Assembly (NCBI GenBank): GCA_015179045.1
Contig: WHUZ01000006.1
Span: 1,612,001 to 1,676,000 of the forward strand
DNA from: Kalaharituber pfeilii
Lineage: Eukaryota > Ascomycota > Pezizomycetes > Pezizales > Pezizaceae
Length of the DNA: 64,000 nucleotides
Reading direction: 5' to 3'
Below, one piece after another: positions 57,405 to 64,000 of this stretch. A model generated the notes under the pieces. That model had not been told where the DNA came from. It was given only the letters and a program-made list of their open reading frames with translations, and ran no database searches. The number at the start of each line of letters is the position of its first letter. Position 1 is the first letter of the stretch. The translations under genes and the position numbers were made by a program.

Positions 57405-58780
57405 CTAGCAAGAAAGCACACTGACTGAAGTCTAACAACCCCAGAAACCCCCCACCCCCAGCCCAATACGCCTAAGCATGGTAGCGGGGCATGGTGACAC
57501 AGAGGCCAATCTTTTGACATGTGTCATACTCGTTCAGAAAACATTACATCTGCTGGCGATCGATTCGTATTTCCCATGGACTATTGAGAAGTTTACTAAT
57601 TAGCATCTGTTCAGCACTGGTATTACGAGTACTCCCTGTGAGCTCAAGTGTACCTACAGCCTCTTAATTTATCAGATGTACATATTCATTCTGTATCCAC
57701 AATGGCTTCCTGAGTTTGCCAGCAGAAAACCATCACGATTCACATACCGCTTTACACCGTGTGCACGTGTCATACCCACCTTCACATGTAATCGCACATC
57801 TCCCGGCACAGAGGGATAGGGATCTGCACATTGTACCACTGATCTGTAATTCTTATCAAGACTCGCTTGAGTGTGCTGGGAGAAGGCAGCATCTACTTGA
57901 GTCCATAATCTCCAATTTACAGAGCACAACAAAATGTATTAGCACTTTCCGTGCTTTCAAACACTATCTACGTACTAGTATCATAGTGATGTAGCTGATA
58001 AAGTCGTTACAATACAAGGGTGATCCTTCTCAAGACCTCCTCAGTAAATTCTTACGCAGCGCTGATCATGCATGTGCGTGCGTAGCTGGATTTGATTCCA
58101 CAGACAAGGGTGAAATTAGTAAAAAGCTTATAATCACTGAGTAGACACATCAAATTGTGGATTTCTAATGAATGATCAATCGGTGCGGGACCTGAGTGTA
58201 TTAACTAGTCGTGCCAATAGCAATGTACGGAAGGAAATGCACTATTGATATATGTAAGCCTTAGAAACCAACCTTGTTTCACTCTGCTTTAGATTTATAT
58301 GGATATCTGCGACTGGCCAAGGATATCAATGTCGTACTTGCAATTGCCACTTGGAGACCAACAATGCCAACCGACGTCATAGGTAGGCTTGGTACGGTGC
58401 AACCAGACTAGCTTGGTACCACATTAACCAATGACCTAAGAAATAGTTAAGCGCCTTCGGAGTTAACAGGCAAGTACTAGTATCAGCCACTGCAAATTAC
58501 ATCTTATTCGGTCAACAAAGCCTTTGACTTCATGCAGTCCCATTTCCAATACGTGTTCTCTGGAAATAATTAACAGACCCAGATGAGCAGGTTTAAACCC
58601 ATACTACAGGTTAGCGCTGTTACATAAACACATTAAACCCTTCTTTGCAGTTATTTAAATGCGGCTTACAATCAATTAATGTGAACCTTACACAAAATTA
58701 GAGTTAGTTCTACTTTGTCGATGTCGCAATAACAGGTTAACGCCCAGGGATTGTTAAGTGAGTTATACTCAGTGCAAGCA
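57405..58780. other. Intergenic, no gene supported
   Basis: Weak, broken frames only. May contain decayed upstream parts of the copia fragment that follows. Confidence 0.35.
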
Positions 58781-58789
58781 CAAATAGGT

Positions 58790-59488
58790 TGATTCGGTAT
58801 TGTTGGAAAACTCATGTATGCGATGCTTGGAACCCAGCCTGACTTGGCCTTTACTGTATCTGCACTTGGGCAGTACAATGCTGCTCCTTTAGCTCAACAC
58901 CTAGCAGCTTGCAAAACGTGTACTTAGATACCTCCAGCATACTCACCAACATGGCCTTCTATTCCAAAGCACAGGTACACAGCATATCATGGGATATCAC
59001 GCTCCTATAGGCTATAGTGATTCCGACTGGGCTGGTGACATTGACTCTCGCAAATTAATCTCTGGTTATGTCTTCACACTTGCTGGCACTGCAATCTCTT
59101 GGAAGTCTAGACCGCAACCTACAGTAGCACTTTCTGCAACCAGTATATGGCTGCTACAGAAGCCTGCAAAGAAGGCATATGGCTACGAAAGCTATTCGAT
59201 GAAATCAAGAGCAAGTGGGAGACTGGGCATTATGAGCAAAATGGACAGCTTATCCGAATTGACAATAATGGAGCTCTTGACCTGGCGAAAGATCCAAAGC
59301 ATCATGATAGAACCAAGCATATTTCGATTCGACATCACTTTATCCGCGATGCTATTGAATCTGGAGCTATCTCACTTGAGTATGTCAAAAGTGATGAGAA
59401 TTTAGCTGATATCTGCACAAAATCGTTAGCTCGGGTAAAACATAAATACTTCATGGAAGGAATGGGTGTTCAGGCATTTCTGGGGTAG
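58790..59488 (+). pseudogene. Copia Pol fragment: RT end and RNase H
   Basis: Reads VGKLMYAMLGTQPDLAFTVS (end of RT), then a frame change, GYSDSDWAGDIDSRKLISGY and ALSAT (RNase H), a small deletion at the usual TEAEY site (about 59140), YMAATEACKEGIWLRKLFDE, RIDNNGALDLAKDPK and HISIRHHFIRDAI. Ends GMGVQAFLG before the stop. A different copia family from the element at the window start (for instance YMAATEA versus YVALSLT). Confidence 0.85.
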
Positions 59489-59608
59489 TACTCTTTCTCT
59501 TACATCAGCTTTTTTCCCACAGAGTTTTTGCTACGGTGGTATGCATAAGGCATCGAGAGTTTTAAGGAGGCTGCAGGATTGATACAGAAATACTCAGTTG
59601 AGTAAGAG

Positions 59609-59826
59609 TGTTGGAAACCATAACCAGCTAAGGTGTACAACCGGAGAGATCAGCAGTAATGTCCGGTCAGATAGCAAATAACCGATCGGACATGATGGGC
59701 CGGTCTCATCGGAGTTGACTTATCCTGCCGGATGTCAGTGGGGGCCATAAGGCGGGCCATGCACCCTCCATATACTTAGCTATCATGGTATATTATATGC
59801 AACTTCGTGTATGTATTTCTCTGTAT
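59609..59826 (+). repeat. Copia LTR fragment, cut by a LINE
   Basis: Purine-rich GAGTAAGAG precedes TGTTGGAAACCA, the LTR start. It runs until the LINE poly-T at about 59827. AGCAGTAATGTCCGG resembles CTACAGTAATGTCGG in the LTR-like sequence at 61712. Confidence 0.65.
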
Positions 59827-60120
59827 TTTTTTTTTTTTTTTTTTATATCAGTAATTGCGTGCCGCCCTAAGGGCTATGGCGACGTTTAGCTACGTAGGAG
59901 ATAATGGGAAAGTGTGTAAATAGATAGAAAAAGAACTGAAAACTAGGTAAGCAACGGAATAATGAGGAAAAGTCCATCGCCGTTATCGTTCCATCCATTC
60001 CATCAGTGATCTGATTGGGTCCCCATCTTCTTCGCCCCTTTTTGTGGCCTGAGTAGCGCGTTCCTGTCCCCTGGCCATTTTGTTTTCCATACCCGGCACC
60101 TGTCCAACACGTGGGAGGTT
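59827..60120 (-). mobile_element. 5'-truncated LINE copy inside the copia LTR
   Basis: Poly-T, hairpin complement (GTGCCGCCCTAAGGGCTAT), then on the minus strand HVLDRCRVWKTKWPG, the end of the LINE C-terminal zinc region. Confidence 0.8.
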
Positions 60121-60121
60121 T

Positions 60122-60500
60122 CTTTTTTTTTTTTTTTTTATATCATTACTCGTATGCCGCCCTACGGGCTATGATGAGGTTTAGTTACATAGAGGAAACT
60201 TGATAGTGAGAAGGTAATGAAATAAAAGGGCCGTCGTCCCTGATGAAGCATTCCCAGAGTCCTTAGTAAAAACGAAAAACCCTAATATGCGAACAATAAG
60301 ACATTCCAAAAGTCCTTAATGAGAAACGAAAAGCCCCTGATATGATAAGAAATTATCGGTCCGCCCACTCCAGGATTTCCAACAGCGTGTCTCTGTCCCC
60401 ATCTTTAGGGGGGTCCCGGAGATCATTTCCCCCCGGCCATTTTTGTTTCCAGACCCTGCATATGGTCATGATGTATGTAGTGGTCTCCAGTCCCACGCCA
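60122..60500 (-). mobile_element. 5'-truncated LINE copy
   Basis: Poly-T, hairpin complement (CGTATGCCGCCCTACGGGCT), then minus-strand ICRVWKQKWPGGNDL and DGDRDTLLEILEWADR before a stop, homologous to the C-terminus in the 40.5-kb copy. It abuts the copy at 59827. The 5' border is approximate. Confidence 0.8.
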
Positions 60501-60774
60501 TAGTGGAGTCTACCCCGTCACCTCCCGGGGTGAGTCTTGGTCTCGTTTCTGACTCTTAAGGCTGAGACGGCCTTATATATCCCTTTCAGGGCCACTATGT
60601 GGATTGCGCCTTTGCACCTTAAGCCCCTTCGCTAAGCTTCCGCTCCCTTCAGAACCAACTGCCGATAACTACACCTGCCGAGTTGCAGTCCATGCCCTCA
60701 CCTATGCCTAATGGCATTTCGACCCTTAGGCCCCCACAGGACTCGAAGCACAGGTTTAACATTTCATGACTGGT

Positions 60775-60854
60775 GGTTCTGTAGCATAGTGGTGAGTGGT
60801 GATCCCGAAGCTTTGAGCATTGAAACCGCTGGGACCGACACCGGCTCTAGAACC
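60775..60854 (+). tRNA. Degenerate tRNA-Gln(TTG)-like sequence
   Basis: GGTTCTGTAGCATAGTGGTG fits tRNA-Gln 5' sequence and the A box. CTTTGAG gives a TTG anticodon loop with a stem of four pairs and one mismatch. A T-arm-like GCTGG...CCGGC follows, with TAGAACC closing the acceptor. The B box (GGACCGACACC) differs from consensus and the D stem is poor. Probably a pseudogene or tRNA-derived repeat. Confidence 0.4.
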
Positions 60855-61711
60855 GTCTGTCGAGCCCTCTAAGCCCCTACAGCTTAGAGACTGCCGCCCA
60901 GAAGTTTTCAGGCTTCCTTCCGGCTGACCGTCTTCTCTGTTAGCGCGGACGTAATTCAGAATCAACCAGAGGGGCCATATATAGAGCACGACCCGCGTCT
61001 CTCACTCTACTCTATGAAAATATGTGTTAAATTTTCCAGCATGGCGGCTCGAGTACAATAAAATACGACTGCCGGAAGACCTGAAAATACGGGCTGAATA
61101 AGACAGTAGAGTATCTGTATTTTGTATCGTGGGGCGGAAGATGAGTGGAGTAACCATGTCGGCGCGGTTGAAAAATGTACGCCCTTCTCCTGGGCGAAGG
61201 GGCTGATATCAATCTTGTGGCTGGTGGTTATGGGACTGCTCTGGTTGCTGCTGCATCTAAAGGCAACTTGAAGATGGTTTCCCTACTGCTAGAGATTGAT
61301 GATGTCGACGTCACTACAGCTACCAAAGTTGGCTGGACATCACTACATCTAGCAGCTGAAGGAGGGCATGAGAACATTGTTGAGCTGCTGTTAGGAAATC
61401 ACAGAGTCGATGTTAACAAGGGTGACAAACAAGGCTGGACTCCACTGCATCTAGCAGCTGAAGGAGGGCATGACAAGGTCGTTGAGCTGCTTCTTGCGGA
61501 CAGCAGGATTGATGTCAACCGCGGTGATGAGGACAGTGATACCCCACTGCATATAATAGCTGCCCATGGGCGAACCAGCGTAGCAAAACTACTGCTTGCA
61601 CATAACAAAATTGACTTTACGAAGGCCCGTAACGGAATATTGTATAGCGAGCCGGGTAAATAGCGCCACGCTAAGATGACCTCTGACAAGCATTTCGGGA
61701 TGTCGGTACAA

Positions 61712-61891
61712 TGTTGTTAGAGATCTACAGTAATGTCGGAGTGTCGGAGGTGTCGGATATCAGAGAGGTCCGTGATAAAGGGTGGTAAGGGCCCGAGAGC
61801 AACCTCATGCTCTATGTATATAGGTGTATTACTTTGGCTACTCTCTCTACGAAGGAATAACAATCATCTCTTTCTACCCAAAAGCTCAACA
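61712..61891 (+). repeat. Candidate copia-type solo LTR
   Basis: TGTTGTTAGAGATC...AAGCTCAACA has TGTTG/CAACA inverted ends, 180 bp, with TATATAGG at about 61817. No clear flanking duplication. Lies between two parts of the ankyrin pseudogene. Confidence 0.45.
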
Positions 61892-62233
61892 AATGTATAC
61901 AGGTAAAAAGGATGCAACCTGAGTGCGTATTGCAGTCTCAAAAAGTGTATATAAGTGGTGTTCATGGCTGCGTGTTCTCCTTTCCTTTTCTCTTTACGCA
62001 ACCTCTTGTATTTAGTTTCTACTAAGTAGAGTGGTTACCTGCTGTGCCGACCCGCCCGAACTGCTGTACTGCTGTGAACCGCTGAACCGCCTTACCGCTG
62101 CGAACTGCTGAACTGTCGCCTACCTGCGCTCCGTAGATCGCCGTCATCCATGGGCTCCAGACCACGACCGCCGTTACAAGGCCAATGCCACTCTCGAAGC
62201 TGCCCTTGACTGGGCCACTAACCATGGACACCA

Positions 62234-62270
<37 letters not shown>

Positions 62271-62293
62271 CATTGATCGCATGCCGCCCTAAG
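62234..62293 (-). mobile_element. LINE 3'-tail insertion in the last ankyrin repeat
   Basis: Poly-T and complement of the 3' hairpin only (ATGCCGCCCTAAGGG). Flanked by GGACACCA and GGCCACCA, a duplication with one mismatch. Confidence 0.75.
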
Positions 62294-62470
62294 GGCCACC
62301 ACGAAATTGTGGCGATATTACGTTGAAAGTAACAATAAAGCATAGCCGGTTATAATCTCCATCTCTTGGCTCTGTTATATCTTTGCTGTTTGAATTAACG
62401 TCAATCATTCTATCCTATACTTCGTAGGCAGTGAGGACAAACAGGACCCACTGGCGGAGCTGCTGAGGTG

Positions 62471-62554
62471 CCCTGCCATCGCGAACATCTGCAAGCAGGG
62501 TTACGTAAAATAAATTAAAGAAAGAAAAAAAAAAAAAAAATAAAAAAATAAAAA
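62471..62554 (+). mobile_element. Ultra-short poly(A) retroposon, copy m5
   Basis: CCCTGCCATCGCGAACATCT then GCAAGCAGGGTTACGTAAAA and an impure A tail. Flanks GCTGCTGAGGTG and GCTACTGATGTG look like a duplication with two changes. Confidence 0.7.
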
Positions 62555-62599
62555 GGGCTACTGATGTGGGTTGACAGATGACGTGGCCTTACGCTCTAT

Positions 62600-62735
62600 T
62601 CTCCTGTTCTGGATTCCTTCTTGTCTACTTTTCCCATTATTTTGTCTCTTATTATCGCCTTTGTATTTATTCTCGTCCTAGCCCATGGGGCGGTATACGA
62701 TTACTGATATATTAAAGAAAAAAATAAAAAAAATT
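62600..62735 (+). mobile_element. LINE 3'-end fragment, diverged
   Basis: CCTAGCCCATGGGGCGGTAT then ACGATTACTGATAT and an A-rich tail; same 3' hairpin layout. The 5' border is unclear. Confidence 0.55.
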
Positions 62736-63238
62736 CTTGGATTTCGTTTCATTTCATCTTATTAGCAAGGAAGTTGTATGAGATTAGTGAATGTTCAATC
62801 TCATATGTATGTGCTTTGAGAGAGTAGGGTTTGATTTTTTTACAACTTGGATCTATCAATCAATGTCACTCAAGGGGCATGAGTTATATCTGCTTGCGTA
62901 TTAAACTACGATTTTTGCTGAACAGGGAGTGGTTCTCATCTAAGAACGTAAAGTAAGCAAGTCAAGTTTCTATTTCCCGAGGTGCTTCTGGGGTTTTTGA
63001 CATGAGACTAGTTCGGAGACCGTTGTCTTGCCGGATGTTGAAGTGTCAGGACGTACAGGCTGGCACCCTATATGCATATGCAGATGGTTCACATCGTTAA
63101 TAATTCTACTCTACGGGATACTGTTTTTGGTGCAGCTAATTTTTTCTTTTTTTTTTTAAGAAGGCTCTGGTTGGTAAAACTCCTACCAGTCCTCGTAGGA
63201 GGCCCGGCACAGAGAATTGGATGGAATGAGGGCAAGGC
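62736..63238. other. Intergenic, no gene supported
   Basis: Nothing recognisable. Confidence 0.35.
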
Positions 63239-63252
63239 GTGACACTCGCGTT

Positions 63253-63287
63253 ACCCTGCCATGGCCACGTGCTACAAGCGGGGTTAT

Positions 63288-63319
<32 letters not shown>
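63253..63319 (+). mobile_element. Ultra-short poly(A) retroposon, copy m4
   Basis: ACCCTGCCATGGCCACGTGC then TACAAGCGGGGTTATGTGAT and about 27 A. Flanked by the perfect 14-bp duplication GTGACACTCGCGTT (63239-63252, 63320-63333). Confidence 0.93.
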
Positions 63320-63333
63320 GTGACACTCGCGTT

Positions 63334-63701
63334 TGCGCAGGTGTCAGGAGAAATCTGTTGTCGTACCCAGACGAGCACCGCCAAGAGGTATAAAGACCCA
63401 GTACGGCCGTGAAGGGTACGAGAACAGGGGAAATCGTAGTTACGCTAACCAGACGCTGACTACGGTAGATACAAGTATGCACACGTTTAAAACTGTTGAC
63501 GAAAAAAAAAAAAAGAAAAAGAGAAAGAATGTAAAAAAAAATACAGCATGAGCAGAAAGTCGAAGAATACTTCATGTAGATACCCCTTGGCTCTTGCTTC
63601 TGTCGTCTTTCCATTTTCCCACTGCCAGGTCTCCCGAGCCCAGATATCCCCTCCTACCAAGCACCTACCCACCAAGTCGCATCCCAAATAGTATTCTCAC
63701 A
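63334..63701. other. Spacer, CT-rich towards the right end
   Basis: An A-rich run at 63500-63540. CT-rich DNA before 63702 could be a promoter. Confidence 0.3.
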
Positions 63702-64000
63702 ATGACCTCCTTAGGGCGTCCCTTAAACAAAATGCTCCAGCTTCTCCGGAAATCCACCCCCGCAGTTCTTCCCACCCCCAGGCGCTATTTTGTGAACCTA
63801 CTTCGAATTCTCCTCCGCCCTCTCCCCGGCCGCAACCCCACGCTTCCGCTTATATTTCTTCTCACACCGTATTTCCCCATCCCCTGTATGACGCCCCCGA
63901 GTGTACGCCACCACCCCGCTATAATCACCGCAACAGCAACAACAAATTCCAGCCAGCTTTTTTGCATCGCTTCAAGCAGCTGCCGCGTGAGTACAGCTTT
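63702..64000 (+). CDS. Possible first exon of a host gene, runs off the window
   Basis: ATG 63702 opens a frame without stop to the end (99 codons). The start, MTSLGRPLNKMLQLLRKSTP, is Arg/Lys-rich and free of acidic residues, like a mitochondrial presequence. GTGAGTAC at about 63984 is a good splice donor. No domain is recognisable. Low confidence. Confidence 0.35.
   Translation, partial: MTSLGRPLNKMLQLLRKSTPAVLPTPRRYFVNLLRILLRPLPGRNPTLPLIFLLTPYFPIPCMTPPSVRHHPAIITATATTNSSQLFCIASSSCRVSTA

Larger units (their letters stand above)
61174..62326 (+). pseudogene. Ankyrin-repeat fragment of a STAND-type gene
   Basis: 61175-61663 encodes five to six ankyrin repeats. The first repeats (GADINLVAGGYGTALVAAAS) match those of the gene at 28-32 kb; from about 61290 (GWTSLHLAAEGGHENIVELL, NRGDEDSDTPLHI) they match the gene at 37-41 kb. 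The frame stops at 61663. The terminal repeat reappears at 62157-62326 (LEAALDWATNHGHQ, LINE tail, then GHHEIVAILR and stop), after an LTR-like insertion. No NACHT part is present. Confidence 0.8.

Overview
The window looks like a repeat-rich, gene-poor stretch of a filamentous ascomycete genome. The basis is short 5'-GT...AG-3' introns with CTAAC/CTGAC-like branch sites, Ty1/copia and gypsy retrotransposons of fungal type, Tc1/pogo DNA transposons, fungal NACHT (STAND/NLR-like) genes with WD40 or ankyrin tails, and a small secreted protein with carbohydrate-binding-like cysteine modules. Pezizomycetes would fit this mix, but I cannot prove the class from sequence alone.

Layout: 1-4.8 kb is an almost complete copia element with a long intact Gag-Pol. 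4.9-8.9 kb holds a deleted Tc1-like element with a perfect 90-bp terminal inverted repeat (TIR) and a 2.9-kb TIR element carrying two further TIR elements inside it. 9.2-11.8 kb is a mini-transposon plus a decayed gypsy gag-protease. 13.0-15.2 kb is a full-length pogo-like transposon with TIRs, TA target duplications and a two-intron transposase broken by one frameshift. 15.6-20.7 kb is a NACHT gene with pentapeptide-like repeats and about 14 nearly identical WD40 units, broken by single-base indels. 20.7-28.4 kb is intergenic and holds a LINE remnant, a SINE-like pair, a solo LTR and several MITEs. 28.4-32.3 kb and 37.2-41.0 kb are two more broken NACHT genes with ankyrin tails; the second carries four separate poly(A) retroposon insertions. 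44.0-44.5 kb is an intact three-exon gene for a small secreted cysteine-rich protein. 46-54.7 kb is mostly MITEs and LINE fragments, including a LINE RNase H domain with an in-frame expansion of 29 x 27 bp. 54.9-56.2 kb (minus) is a five-exon NmrA-like NAD(P)-binding gene with one frameshift. 57-63.5 kb is a graveyard of copia, LINE and ankyrin fragments. A possible host gene starts at 63.7 kb and runs off the end.

Most of the content is therefore mobile DNA and relics of incompatibility/immunity-type STAND receptors. The most unusual items are (i) a family of about 40-bp poly(A)-tailed insertions, seven copies, three with perfect 13-14 bp target-site duplications and most sharing the same 5' end, which behave like an ultra-short SINE; (ii) the RNase H domain with an in-frame 27-bp minisatellite; and (iii) the pattern of STAND genes being broken, recombined and repeatedly hit by retroposons.
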